From positions 63,805,741-63,869,740 of the forward strand of contig CM041465.1 in assembly GCA_023213395.1 (NCBI GenBank): a DNA stretch of 64,000 nucleotides. Direction: 5' to 3'. Source of the stretch: Cycas panzhihuaensis. Lineage: Eukaryota > Cycadophyta. The position numbers and the translations under genes were made by a program. The notes beneath the pieces are model-generated. The model was not told the DNA's origin and searched no databases. It was given only the letters and a program-made list of their open reading frames with translations. Shown in pieces: positions 26,976 through 37,990 of the stretch (position 1 is the stretch's first letter; every line of letters begins with the position of its first letter).

Positions 26976-27087
26976 GTTGATGATGATTAAGATAAAGGAC
27001 AAACATTCAAAGTTTTTTTTTTAAGTTTTTTTCAAGTTCAAGTTTCACAAGTTTAAAGAGAATACAAAAATGTTCATGATGACTATT

Positions 27088-27098
27088 AAGGGAGGGAA
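27088..27098 (+). promoter_or_regulatory. Element A polypurine tract
   Basis: AAGGGAGGGAA immediately before the 3' LTR. Confidence 0.85.
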
Positions 27099-27430
27099 TG
27101 TTGGGGTTAATGTTCATCATCCTAATTCCACCATTTACACATGTGAATTCACACATGTGAATGTAAGTAAGGTAAGGTTAAAGTTACTTTAGTTAAGCAT
27201 TATTTTATTATATTTTAAATTTTGGAGGTTGAGGAGGTTTCCCTCCTCCATCAAACTATATCTTTACTGGGGTGACAAACCCTAGTGTCTTTTGACACCA
27301 CCTTTATTTTAGACATTTGTAATACTCTCTCAAAGATGGATTGAATATAAAGATTATTATGTTTATGCAATAATGATTTGATTACTTAATATATTGCTCT
27401 GCTCTATCTCTATCATTTTACAAACCTTCA
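27099..27430 (+). repeat. Element A 3' LTR
   Basis: Begins TGTTGGGGTTAATG and ends CAAACCTTCA. Followed by the TSD copy TAGAA (27431-27435). Confidence 0.92.
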
Positions 27431-27435
27431 TAGAA

Positions 27436-28242
27436 GAATAGAAGATGTATCATGATCTATCTCAAACTAAATGGATTTTATAAGCAAAAACAAGGTGAGG
27501 GGATGGTGGTTTCCTACTCATGAGGTGGCAAAATCACCACCTAAAACCATGGATAGAGCTAAGGTGGATGGTTCGATTCTTAATAAAATTTGAATAAAAA
27601 AGGAAAGATGTCTAATAAAGTTCCCTAAGATGAAATGAGTCAACTTGGGTTGATGTGGCACCCTAAGCCCACCAAACAAGGCAATAAAAAGAGTTGTTTG
27701 ACCATTGGACATGCAACCAAGAGTTATCATAGTCATATAATAAATAATTATGTGGTACCATAGATATATCTATGGTATTACAAATTACTATACATTGCCA
27801 CTTTTTGTACCAAAAGTGGTAGCAGTGTAATAGTAGATTTCTAGAAGGGGGTCCTAACGCTACCCTGAGACAACTCTTTCTCCTAAAAACTAGTCCCAAG
27901 TCCTAGAATAAAGGGCAACCAGTAGCTATAGGGGAGGATTGAGACCAAAATAACAAGGATGGGCAAAAAAAATAGAGTTCCAAGCATGCAAAGAGGTTCC
28001 TTTTCTAATTGATGGACCAACTAGGGGGACTCTAAGGCCATGGGATAAGAGTCTTAGTCATCATCATCATGAAGGGAAGACACAAGTAAGCCAAGCAAAC
28101 TAAGCAAGCACACATCTAATAATGAATCATGCATCACATAAAATAAAATAGCATAAAAAATATAATAGGAAATGAGATGGAGACGCATACCTACACTTAC
28201 CTGTATCATCATGCCGATTACTTTCTTGAAAGTTAAGAAACA
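27436..28242 (-). repeat. T1 3' LTR, inner part
   Basis: Continuation of 20083-21896 after element A. It ends 'aagaaaca' (element-orientation start TGTTTCTT) and is followed by the polypurine tract AAGGGGGTAG (minus strand, 28243-28252). A perfect 22-bp palindrome (27756-27777, core GATATATC) sits where other T LTRs have the GGTACC-centred palindrome. Confidence 0.75.
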
Positions 28243-29690
28243 CTACCCCCTTGATAGTAGAACCTCTTCACTTAGAAACCAAAAGATGGTGAATACTATC
28301 AATACAAATAATATGAGAAAAATCTAAATAAGAACATATTTGTGCATGATAATAGGTGATATCTACCATAGTGATACCTCATTAGCACATGGTTAGAGGT
28401 GTATAAGGTAAGAGGAAAAAGAATGGGTTAATGGTAGCATCAAAATCTTGACCAACAACCATACATCATAAGCAAGTATGAACAAGGAAGCTGCCAAATA
28501 AGGGTTTCCCTTAGTAGCTAGTTAGAAAATAGGGTGGGTGACTAAGGGGTTGCCTTGGTGGCAAGCCACAAAAGGGGCAAGGAGGCCTAAGAAGGGGGCT
28601 CAGAAGCCCCAAGGCTCCTCGAGTAGGCAAGTGGGTTTCCCAAGGAGTATTCAGGGAGGAGAAAAGAAATATCAATTAGTGGAAAGAGGAGTAGTTACCA
28701 TAGTTTAACCTCATTAGTAGCCATGGTTTGGAGGTTAAGGATAAAAAGAAAATGGATGGAAAAGAAACTGGTAGAAGTACAAAATTTAGAAATATAATAT
28801 TGAAATGATCCCAATGAGTATAAACACCAATGAGGACCTAAATAGGGGCTATAGGGGTAAAAAGTCTCATCTAAGAGGAAGGAGTGAAAATAGTACATTA
28901 TAAAGATAGAAGAAAGAGGGCCTAAAGGCTAAAAAGGGTAGGGCCCTTAAAGGGATTGAGATGGTTCCAAGATTGCTAACCTAACAATGTGCTTAAAAGA
29001 GAGTAGGTGTCAAAGTCCTAGAGGATCCCACCAAGGGAGAGGTTATAAAAATGGGTTAGAAATAGAGTTTATCTTTACTATTACCCATGCAAATCTAAGA
29101 TTACCTCTATTCCTATATGTTTTCCTCTAGGTTTGTATGCTTATCAAGGGAGATTAGACCATTAGATCATCATGTGGGTGGAATCAATCAAATCGCATTG
29201 ACATGATGGCCTTAGTACATGTTGACTCGATAAGGGGATCTCACCCTCTTCTATCTGAATTTTAAGTTTTTAGAAGGATAGGATTATACAAGTAGGTGGT
29301 GCCTTCCATAGAGGATAGGAGCCAAACAAGACCCTTTTGGGATCCCATATAAGGCCAGACCATGTATCAGGGTGCCCTGGTCCTAATGGACTAAGCTCCT
29401 AGTCCAGAGAGGGATTTTTATAGTTTTTATATGTAGATTTTAGGTAGTTATAAAGGGCACTATAGTGTTATATATGGTACCACAAATACTACTACAATAC
29501 TACAGATAATACTATGGGATACACTATTGTATAATAGGCTAATCTGCACTATATATAAAGATATCTATAGTATGGAAACATGGCTATAAAAATTAGGTTT
29601 ATTTCATATAGAATATGGGAATTTGGTGGTTTTTCTTTAAATATAATTTTTTCTTGTATGTTGGTTACTAATTCTTAGAAATAGGTGATG
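28243..29690 (-). other. T1 3' internal region without RNase H
   Basis: Corresponds to T2 8608-10592 but is about 530 bp shorter. The first 60 bp match T2 ('ccccttgatagtag', 'atggtgaatact'). I could not find any of the RNase H motifs here. A TATA-like GGTTATAAAAATGGG at 29041-29055 (plus) matches the T2 and T3 PMD promoter position. The minus-strand ORF 28695-28898 has no domain. Confidence 0.55.
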
Positions 29691-29699
29691 ATTATAGGC

Positions 29700-29935
29700 C
29701 ATGATCATGGTAGATAACTGAAAGAACATAGGAGCACCTATGCTTAGGCTGATGGAGATGATGTAATCTAGGGATTGAGAGGCAATAAGGAGATTCTAGC
29801 TATTACAAATAATGACATCATGGCAATACATATTAGACCAAGAATTGTTGGTCAATATAGTTTCACATTGGAATAGATAAAGAGAGGTCTTCCACTTACC
29901 CATGATTATGTTGAGAAGATAAGGTCCTAATAACC
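29700..29935 (+). pseudogene. PMD ORF of T1, N-terminal part
   Basis: After an acceptor-like TTATAG (29693-29698) it matches T2 10593-10830: 'catgatcatggtaga', 'tcacattggaatagat' (T2 'tcacattgggacaggt') and 'tcttccacttaccc' (T2 'gttccatctgcccc'). Many stops. It is cut at about 29935 and resumes at about 38336. Confidence 0.6.
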
Positions 29936-30098
29936 TGAAACTGCCACCAAGATCTAAACTATTTTATAATTAGTTACAAAAATTGAAACTAAAATTTAAT
30001 ATGCAAGTTCTTAAACTAGAGATAATACAATAAAATAAATAATAAAGCCAAGCATCACATATACACTTGATATAACATGGTAAAACCCTAGCAATGTG
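29936..30098. other. Unassigned DNA at the left edge of the block inserted in T1
   Basis: About 160 bp of AT-rich sequence that is neither T1 nor T3. With 37990-38335 it may be the remains of an older insertion into the PMD of T1, or filler DNA. No terminal motif was found. Confidence 0.35.
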
Positions 30099-32191
30099 TG
30101 TTTCCTAGCTACCGAGAATGGATACAGATAGGTTAATTTAGGTAAACATAGGCATGCTCCTCCCTTTCACTTTTACTGAAAGGTTGAAAGAAGTATTACC
30201 TTATTGCATGACTACTTGCTTCATTTGTATGATCACCTTGCATACGTTACTTGATCATGCTGCTTGTCATATTGTGAGCCTATGACGACCCATGGGACCT
30301 ACATTTCTGTAAGGTAGGCATCCCTATGGCACTCTACAACCCTTCGCACTACATCCACATCACCTCAAGCCTCACTTGACTTGTATGATCTGCTTACACC
30401 TTGATCTTGTGTCCCTATCACAACATCTCTGGGAACTTTAGCCCTTGATGCTTTATTTGGTCTAGTTCGTACGCCTCCCAGAGTGTCCCTAGCCACCTAA
30501 ACAGGAGGGCTAGCCCCTCCTAAGGCCTAATACACCTCTTTTAGGGCTTCTAGAACCTTGATCATTGCTTTATTAGATTTCTGGTTCCACACCACTGTAA
30601 ACTAAGCAGTATTGCGAAGTTTACCGTGGTGTGACTATTGCAACTTATTTTTTAAATCTTTTATGGTAATTCTTGCATTTTTTACAGAATTGCCACGTGG
30701 AAAAGTGCCCAACTCATCCATATTCGTGCCCTAAATACTTGATTAGGGTTAAGATGGGTTTAAATCTAAAAAAAACCATCATTTCACATCTCTTGGCTCT
30801 CCAACTTCACATTCTACTATTGTGTTTCTACTGCTTTCCTCCTCCCTTCTACAAGTGCATCTGTAACTCTACATTTCCTACTACTCCAACTCATGACTTA
30901 CCTGCAACAGCTCTTCTTTGTGGTGGGAGACCCTCCTCTAGGCTCTTTCAAGCAAGATTTTCGTGGTTCTTCTCTAACTATGCCCCAACAAGTGTCTTCC
31001 ACAGCCTTTCTTAGGGAAACCTCCTGCAAACCCTACAGGGCCTGCTCATTCTCACTGGTTGCAGGGGCAAATCTACCCTAAACTTAGCCCAGTAGGTACC
31101 CTTTATCTTATTTTTAGAACTTTGTAGGTATTATTTCCCTTTGAACTTACTTTCAAGTCTATTTTCCTGCTCTTCTCCCTTTGGGTTGTAGTAAAAGTTA
31201 TTGTTCCTTGAGTTTAGCTATGTACTCTCTAATTTCTACCCTATTTCTATGTTGGTTTTCTCTAAGAAAGCAGTGGGAGAAGGCTCACAAAGACTGAGCG
31301 AAGGGAGTAAGGTAGGATCCATCCCACTTAGACCTACTCCCTAAGGGAAAACCCCTTCCTGTCTTTCTTCTCCTGCTTCCATGCTTTCCTTGGGTTAACT
31401 AGGAGAAGGTGGAGTCTTGGTCTACACTGGATATTAGTGTATATAGCCCTTGTTACGCTGATTCTAGGCCTATGCACCCCTCTTTTGGGCCTCCTTCATG
31501 CCCCTAACTTTGCCTGGTATCCCTTAGGGTCTTTGGTGAGACTTGTATGATGGATCATTGTCCATAGTGACTTTGTCACCTTGGCATCTCTTCAACATCT
31601 TACTCCATACATTCTCATCCTTGTTGGCTATCCATAAGTTGTCATATAACCCTACATTACTGTACTTAGAGGTTGTGTGGAGAACTTTAGTGGAGGGTTT
31701 CACTATCTTGAGGCTTCCCTTTCCCTTTCTTGCTTGATGTATGTGGTTTTACTTTGAGGAAAGTATAATTGCTTGTAGTAGTAGTTACTTTTATTTAAAA
31801 TATAACATTTTAGCATTTACATTATATATATTTACATACATATAGCCTTCTTACAGTCTCTTCTTAGAAGGGAGAGACTCTTGTGTGTGTAGGTTTGAAG
31901 TAACATCTGAGAAGTGAAAGGACATCCGATTCCGGGTAAGCCTTTACCCTCTTTTTCTCTTTCACTTTGTTTGCTTTCCTTATTATTTTTTTCCGTTCCA
32001 CTTATCTCTTATAAGGGGAAGGTAAGGAAGCCCCTATCTTCTATGTCAACCTTAGTCATGCATCAACCGATCGGCGAGGAGGCGTACGTTCCACACAAGC
32101 GAGGTCCTTCATTAACCACTATGCTTTCTAGGTATGCTTCATCCCTCTTCTCCGTCTGCCCCTTTTTCCTTTTTGTTATTATCCAAAATCT
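30099..32191 (+). repeat. T3 5' LTR (truncated)
   Basis: Starts TGTTTCCTAGCTAC, matching the 36275 copy and, in reverse complement, the T1 and T2 LTR starts. It carries the palindrome equivalent at 30594-30640 (GTAAACT...AGTTTAC). Homology to T2 runs to about 32190 ('ggggaaggtaagg', 'cgagg'), so roughly the last 500 bp of the 2.6-kb LTR are missing. ORFs inside (30673-31014, 31914-32201) have no domain. Confidence 0.7.
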
Positions 32192-32670
32192 ATTATATTA
32201 GTTTAATAGATTATATGAAAGCAAAAAGGGAAAAACATTAGTTACTTGCATCTTTTCCACATAAGAGTGTTGTATGCTTGCTCTTTGTAGGAAGAAGGCA
32301 CAGTAGGAAATACGTGCCTCTCCCTTTCTCCTATCTAGCCCAAAAGTACCCATAGATGCATCTCATCTAGTTTGCTTGCTTGCTTGCATACAAAAGCTAC
32401 TCTCTTCTTTTCTCTCTCTTTCACTTAGTAAACAAAGGACAAGAGAAAAAAAAAGAAGAATAAGCATTTTGTATGTCAGTAAGCAAGCAAACTAGATGAG
32501 ATGCATCTATAGGTACTTTCAGGCTAGATAGGAGAAAGGGGGAGGAATGTATTTCCTATTATGCCTTTTCCTATAAAGAGTAAGCATACAACACTCTTAT
32601 GTGGAAAAGATGTAAGTAACTAATGTATTTCCCCTTTTTGCTTTTATGTGATCTATTAAACTAATATAAT
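32192..32670. mobile_element. Near-perfect 479-bp inverted repeat (foldback or MITE-like)
   Basis: The first 20 bases (32192-32211) are the exact reverse complement of the last 20 (32651-32670). The two arms, each about 220 bp, pair almost throughout: for example 'gttgtatgcttgctcttt' near 32268-32285 with its complement near 32581-32598. The loop near 32430-32450 is very short. No transposase is encoded. Flanking target duplications could not be seen because a second partial copy follows at once. Confidence 0.8.
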
Positions 32671-33078
32671 GCATCTTTTCCATATAAAAGTGTTGTATGC
32701 TTACTCTTTATAGGAAAAAGGCATAATGGGAAATACATTCCTCTCCCTTTCTCCTATCTAGCCCAAAAGTACCCATAGATTCATCTCATCTAGTTTGCTT
32801 GCTTGCTTGCATACAAAAGCTACTCTCTCCTTTTCTCTCTCTTTCACTCAATAAACAAAGGACATGAGAAAAAAAAAGAAGAACAAGTGTTTTGTATGCA
32901 AGCAAGCAAGCAAACTAGATGAGATGCATCTATGGGTACTTTCAGGCTAGATAGGAGAAAGGGAGAGGAATGCATTTCCTACTGTACCTTTTTCCTATAA
33001 AGAGCAAGCATATAACACTCTTATGCAGAAAGGATGGAAGTAACTAATGTATTTCCCCTTTTTGCTTTTATGTGATCT
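32671..33078. repeat. Second, partial copy of the inverted repeat, in tandem
   Basis: Same sequence as 32248-32650 with base changes. It lacks the outer ~56 bp of the left arm and the outer 20 bp of the right arm. The whole block is therefore arm-arm'-arm-arm'. It ends at 33078, where inverted PMD sequence starts. Confidence 0.8.
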
Positions 33079-33084
33079 CCCAGG

Positions 33085-33350
33085 AGATAACAAGGGCAGT
33101 GATGGAGGTGATGGGGCCGGTCCATCATGAGCTAAGGAGAGGTAGGTCCATCAGGGACTGCAGGCAGAGAGGTGGGTCCATCAGGGACCGCAGGCAAAGA
33201 GGCGGGCCCCTTAGGAGCTACAGAGGAGATCAGGGACCTAATGACACAGGCCTGTAGGTTGCAGATCATCAGGAGATCTAAAGAGGCAACTGCACCAGCT
33301 GAGGTGAGGAGGGACACATCAGTAGATAAGGTAGTGGCTTAGGAGGTACT
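33085..33350 (+). pseudogene. PMD tail fragment of T3 in inverted orientation
   Basis: Matches T2 11465-11700 on the same (plus) strand ('ggtgatggggccgg', 'ggtccatcagggact'). The rest of the T3 PMD is on the minus strand, so this piece is inverted relative to its own gene. It contains a 30-bp tandem repeat, 2.3 copies, at 33141-33210. Confidence 0.65.
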
Positions 33351-34214
33351 AGAGGGCACTCTTGCCTTGCCTGCCTCATCATCACTATCCTACCTCACCA
33401 CTCTATATGAGTCTGCTATGTAGTCTATCATGGTGAGGAGGTCTAGCGATGTGGCCTCCATTGAGCAATAGACATGAGCCTGGTCCTTGGCCCCTCTAAA
33501 CCTAGTCTACCACCTGTGTACCATCAGGGCCCACTATGAGACAGGGTGTGGTCCCCCTATTGGTACCACTGCTCCAAAGTGGTCGAAAAACTAGCATTGA
33601 AATAGGGTACTATATGATAGTCTACCCTTCCCTGCTACTCGAATGGCATCCAACTATGCGATAAAGTTCACTACTATGAGGGTAGCCTAGTCTAACCTCT
33701 CTCCTGCCTAACACCTACGTACCATATCCATCCAATTGCCTAGTATGTCCCTATAGTTATGTTTCTAGGATATCCAGAATAGAATACATAATGTATTAAA
33801 CTTCCTCACCTGAGGAATCCCTGACATCACCATGCTTTGGACAGGTATCCCTCACCTCTCCCACCTATCTGAGCCTATAAAGAAAGTAGTAGCCTCCCTG
33901 TGTTCTACCTCATTGCTTGGTAGTGCTCCTAGTATTGCCAGCCTCCCCATCATCGATGCCCCCAATATCCTCCTGATGTCACCTAGTGTTACTGATACGT
34001 CACCTACTTAGGGTAGATGGAAGACATGCCTCTGTCTATACCAATGGGACACTATATCTACTAATAGCCTCTGGTTTGACATGTACTGAGGCATTCTTGT
34101 GACCTTCAGCAATCCACACCTCGCTAGGATCTACCTATCCTCCCGAGTCATCATCTCAATGAAGCTTAGCATGGCCATACATGTGTTCTCACAGCTCTCT
34201 ATCGTGATCATGAC
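33351..34214 (-). pseudogene. PMD ORF of T3, antisense to the element
   Basis: Minus strand, after an acceptor-like TTATAG (34215-34220). The frame reads CMAMLSFIEMMTREDR, LLVDIVSHWYRQRHVFHLP, VGDVSVTLGDIRRIL, LGALPSNEVEHREA, and further on a GNWMDMVRR block, close to T2. Toward 33360 it has the SDDEA acidic end. Several stops (for example after TREDR and after HVFHLP). The TATA-like box at 34881-34892 and a GTGAGTGGATC donor-like site near 34690 lie upstream, as in T2. Confidence 0.65.
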
Positions 34215-34350
34215 CTATAAAACACCACAAAATAAGTTAAACTCTTACCCATGCTCATCTCCACATACGCTAGACTGTCTCTTGGCCTTATTCGATTGAG
34301 ATTTGGGGACCTTTAGGCCCCTATCTTTATTTTTCATTAGCCTTGCCTTT

Positions 34351-34450
34351 GCATCACGCCAAACTTCACGGTACCACGGAGTTTGGCTTGGGTCCCGTGG
34401 TAATCCAGGCTTTGCGACAAAGATTGTGGTACCATAATCTTTGCCATGGT
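34351..34450. repeat. Two GGTACC-centred hairpins upstream of the T3 PMD
   Basis: Inverted repeats GCCAAACT...AGTTTGGC (34351-34386) and CAAAGATTGTGGTACC...AATCTTTG (34418-34445). They are equivalent to 10367-10455 in T2. Confidence 0.65.
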
Positions 34451-34880
34451 GTTAATGTCACCCCCCCAAAAGGGGGGTTTTCTGCCTTAAAAAACCCAAA
34501 AATTTTTCAAAGCATGCCACAGTGAGGCCCACTAAGACTAAGGCTACTTAATGCCCCAGTCTTGCCTCTTGCTGGGTCCATTTTAGACTCCTAGAGATCA
34601 TTTTTTCACCCATATGGGGCCCAAAAATCTACATAAAAATAATAAAAAGCTACAAACTTTAAATGACGAGATGGGCTATGGTTTTAATGATCCACTCACT
34701 AGATTTAGTCGAGCGCTCACCATCTCGTCACTCTAGTCCCAACAATTGTCTCCTAGCCTTGATCCAATAGTCAGATCTCTCTTTACATGTCCTTAAAGTC
34801 GGGTGGTGCTCTGCTGTATAAGGGAAGGGCTCTAGATTCATTTGAGAGCCTCTGAAAATAAATCCCATTTTCATCGATTT

Positions 34881-34892
34881 TCCTTATATAAG
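34881..34892 (-). promoter_or_regulatory. TATA-like box of the T3 antisense PMD ORF
   Basis: The minus strand reads CTTATATAAGGA followed by AAA, matching T2 CTATATAAGGAAAA (9925-9938). About 670 bp upstream of the PMD acceptor, the same distance as in T2. Confidence 0.55.
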
Positions 34893-35429
34893 CGGGGACC
34901 CCGATGAGCACTTTCTCTATTTCCACTTCTGTGGCAGCCTTTGAGACTATTTCTCATCCCCGATCATTATTGCCTTCTGGCTCTATTTCCCGTTACGCTT
35001 CCATAGCCTCCATTTTGCTCATTCCTTCAGGTGCATTATGGGCGCCTCATTGATGCATTTTTGTAAGGCCCTTCTATCTCGTTTTATATGTCGCTCTCAT
35101 GCATACCTGAGTGTATACTTGTTTGGCTCGTTTTGCCATCTTGGACTCATTTTTACAGCCTGTTCCTACCCTTGGGGTCTCCAAAGGGAATGCCTTCTCT
35201 ATTCGGAGTCATTCTTTGCTCTCTTAAGCAACCTTTAGCACCCCAGGGTGCCCTTTTGCCGCCCGCTCTTAGCCAATGGTCAAATAGCCTACTCTTGTCC
35301 TTAGGTAGCCTCATTTCTAGGTCCTCTTACCCTTCACAGCCATTTATTACTTGCCATATGAGCCTCTTTTACCTTGACTCTAACTTTATTATACATTTTC
35401 CTCTACTGAGATACTTTCTTTCCCCATGC

Positions 35430-35852
35430 ATGACTCTCTTCATCTTTACTAACGGTGGAAACTACAGTAATCCTAGCCCTTCTACTATCACATGGGTTCT
35501 ATGTGGCCCTTCTAGACATGATTTTCTATGTTCCAAAATCTTCCTCCCTGAGGCCACCAATAACAAAGCTGAGTACACAGTCATTATCGAAGCCCTCACT
35601 GATGTACTTTATTTCCATCATAGATCTATTGTTCTTCTTTGCGACTCTCGAGTTGTGGTGTCCCATCTCACGCAAGTTTATCAAGTGTGGTGCCCAAGCT
35701 TGAGAGCCCTCACTTCGACCGCTAAGTCCCTGCTGGCTTATTTCCAGTCTGTCAACATTCAACATATCCCTTGGGCCCTCAATGCTGAGGTGGACAGCCT
35801 CATTCACCTCATCCTTGAGTGCTACCTTCCTCTCCTTGCTGACCACCTTTGA
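35430..35852 (+). CDS. RNase H ORF of T3, open over 140 codons
   Basis: Homologue of T2 8963-9385 with the same length, 423 bp, and no stop. It starts MTLFIFTNGG, has LPEATNNKAEYTVIIEAL (catalytic Glu kept), LLCDSRVVVSHLT (second Asp kept) and IPWALNAEVDSLIHL (last Asp kept). The first catalytic Asp has become Asn (FTNGG against FTDGR in T2), so the protein is probably inactive. The frame is open upstream to 35088, but that part resembles no protein; I chose the Met at 35430 because T2 has a Met at the same place. It is the RNase HI type with TNN-x-EY, probably once used for RNA degradation in reverse transcription. Confidence 0.7.
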   Translation: MTLFIFTNGGNYSNPSPSTITWVLCGPSRHDFLCSKIFLPEATNNKAEYTVIIEALTDVLYFHHRSIVLLCDSRVVVSHLTQVYQVWCPSLRALTSTAKSLLAYFQSVNIQHIPWALNAEVDSLIHLILECYLPLLADHL

Positions 35853-36262
35853 GACTTGCCTAGTTGCTTTATTGCCCGAGTCTCAGATCATCTTGCATTT
35901 CTTCTTGTAACCTGCTTACACCTCTAAAAGCTAGCTGATAATGAGGTTAAACTATAGCAGCTATCAATATTGTTCATTTACCCTTTTCTCTTAATATCAT
36001 CATGCATTTCTTTCTCACTCTTATGATGGGGGCATCCACCTCATCTGTCACAGCTTCCAGTCGATTCTCGGGTGGCACATAGGTAGCCCCTATGTTATCT
36101 CCACTCCTATCCTCATATCCATACGTTCTTCCATGATACTTACCAGCACCATTGACTCTTGTTATGATCATGATTTATAGATATACATACACATGTGTTA
36201 CTGATAGTTTTGATGCCAGCATTCGCCATCACACCATGCTTCTGAGTAGTGAGGCTCTGCTG

Positions 36263-36274
36263 CTAAGGGTGCAG
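36263..36274 (+). promoter_or_regulatory. T3 polypurine tract
   Basis: CTAAGGGTGCAG directly before the 3' LTR start TGTTTCC (36275). Confidence 0.65.
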
Positions 36275-36490
36275 TGTTTCCTAGCTACTGGAAATAGATA
36301 TAGATAGGTCGACTTAGGTAAGTATAGGTATGATCCTCCCTTTTCACTTTTACTGATTCTTTGGAAAGGTTGATAGAAGTAATGCCTCATTGTATGACAG
36401 CTTACTTCATTTGTATGATTGCCTTACATCCGCTGCTTGATCATGCTGCTTGTCGTATTATAAGAATATGACGACTTGCGGGACCTACCT
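36275..36490 (+). repeat. T3 3' LTR, first ~216 bp
   Basis: Closely matches 30099-30310 (TGTTTCCTAGCTAC, 'cttcatttgtatgat', 'atcatgctgcttgtc'). It ends abruptly at about 36490 where copia pol sequence begins. Confidence 0.8.
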
Positions 36491-37990
36491 TTAACTTATT
36501 GATTTCTTCCATGCTCTTGCTTACAACCAATATGTGATTAACATATAATACTAAGATAATGAATAAGCCATTGTCGATGAATTTAAAGTAAACATAATGA
36601 TCATACTCACTTCTTTTAAAAATTTGGCTCTCTATGAAGGAATCAAACTTCTTGTACCATTATCTAGGTGATTGCTTCAAGCCATATACTAATTTCCTAA
36701 TCCTATAAATAATTCTTTTTTTGCCATCCTGTACAAATCCTTCTGACTAATCCATATAGATCTCCTCATCTAAATCTCCATGTAGAAAGGTTGTTTTTAC
36801 ATCTAACTGCTCCAACTCTAAATCAAGAGAAGCTACCAATGCTAACAGTACTCGAATTGAAACAAGTTTGACAACTGGTAAAAACATCTCATGAAAGTTA
36901 ATAACTACTTTATATTCAAATCCTTTAACCACCAGTATTACCCTGTATTTGTCAACCTTTCCATCATCTATTTTCATCTTAAAAACCCACCTACAACTAG
37001 CAGTCTTCCTGCCATGTGGAAGTTCTACCAAGTCCCATGAATTATTTTTCTTCAAAGCATCTATCTCTTCCTACATAGCCCTCCTCCACTTCTCACTATG
37101 GATATCATCTACTACTTCTTGATAACATGTAGGCTCACCATCATTAGAAACCAAAGCAATAGAAGTAGAAGGGTTGTACCTATCAGGTGGATGACTAACT
37201 CATGTAGATCTTCTAACTATTGGCAGATGAGTTTCCACATACTCCTATAAATCTATTGCAGGTTCATCTTTAGAAAGATCTTCCTGCTCTTTTGATTCTA
37301 AAGATGGTTGGGTTTCAAACTTGACCTATTGATGTTCAACTTTCTGCTCCTGTTTCACTTCAACTTCTATACTATCTGATTTTAGAAGGGGAGATTCATC
37401 AAATACAACATCTCTATTAATGGTGATTTTATAGAAAGTAGGATCCCACAACTTATATCCCTTTATACCATCTTTATCACCATAACCAACAAAGATACAT
37501 CTCTTGGATTTTTGGTCTAACTTTGAATGTTTACTTTTATCAGTCCAGGCATAAGCACCACAACCAAAAACTTTCAAATTTTAATAATCACATGGATGTC
37601 TAATCCATACCTCTTTAGGAATCTTACAATCTATTGTAAGTGATGGTGACCTGTTTACCAGATAACAAGTTGTTTGAACAACTTCTACCCACAAGCCCTG
37701 CTCCACTCCAGCATTACTTAGCATGCTTCTTACTCTTTCTAAGAGTATCCTATTTATGCGCTTAGGAATGCAATTTTACTATAGAGTCTAGCTAGTGGTC
37801 TTGTGCCTTTCGATCCCAGCTTCTCTGTAACAGTTCTCAAACTCCAAGGAGTTGAACTCACCTCCATTGTCAATTCTTAAACATTTGATTGACTTACCAG
37901 TGCTATTCTTAACTAGAGCCTTGAAATGCTCACAGCAATAACAACCAACTTCCCAACTCTTTATAGTACATATAATATATTAAACACCAT
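36491..37990 (-). pseudogene. Copia pol fragment (integrase core to RT active site)
   Basis: A minus-strand piece of Ty1/copia pol, truncated at both ends and without LTRs. In order: integrase core with RIDNGGEF (about 37870), further PYxxTxxNGxAER-like remains, KVFGCGAY and FVGYGDKDGIKGYKLWDP (ORF 37326-37577), then RT: NNSWDLVELP, CRWVFKMKIDDGKVDKYR, LDVKTTFLHGDLDEEIYMD (ORF 36747-37055) and an active site near 36520-36545 that reads YVNH for YVDD. It stops a few codons later at 36491. No gag, protease or RNase H is present. The family is different from C1 and B by sequence. Confidence 0.85.

Larger units (their letters stand above)
30099..36490 (+). mobile_element. T3: truncated T-family element inside T1
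   Basis: Plus orientation. 5' LTR 30099-32191, an inverted-repeat block 32192-33078, antisense PMD ORF, sense RNase H ORF (35430-35852), polypurine tract, and the first ~216 bp of the 3' LTR (36275-36490). Primer site, gag and protease are missing: the LTR gives way to the inverted repeats and then to PMD. The 3' LTR is cut by a copia fragment. Order of PMD, RNase H and 3' LTR is the same as in T2. Confidence 0.7.

Noticed and set aside
32360-32400. 'cttgcttgcttgcat' repeats considered as a CRISPR-like or telomere-like array
   Set aside because: They are short GCTT runs within the hairpin arms, without spacers or telomere repeat units, in a plant nuclear context.
35526-35846. 106-codon minus-strand ORF in T3
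   Set aside because: It is the shadow of the RNase H ORF on the plus strand, which has clear motifs.
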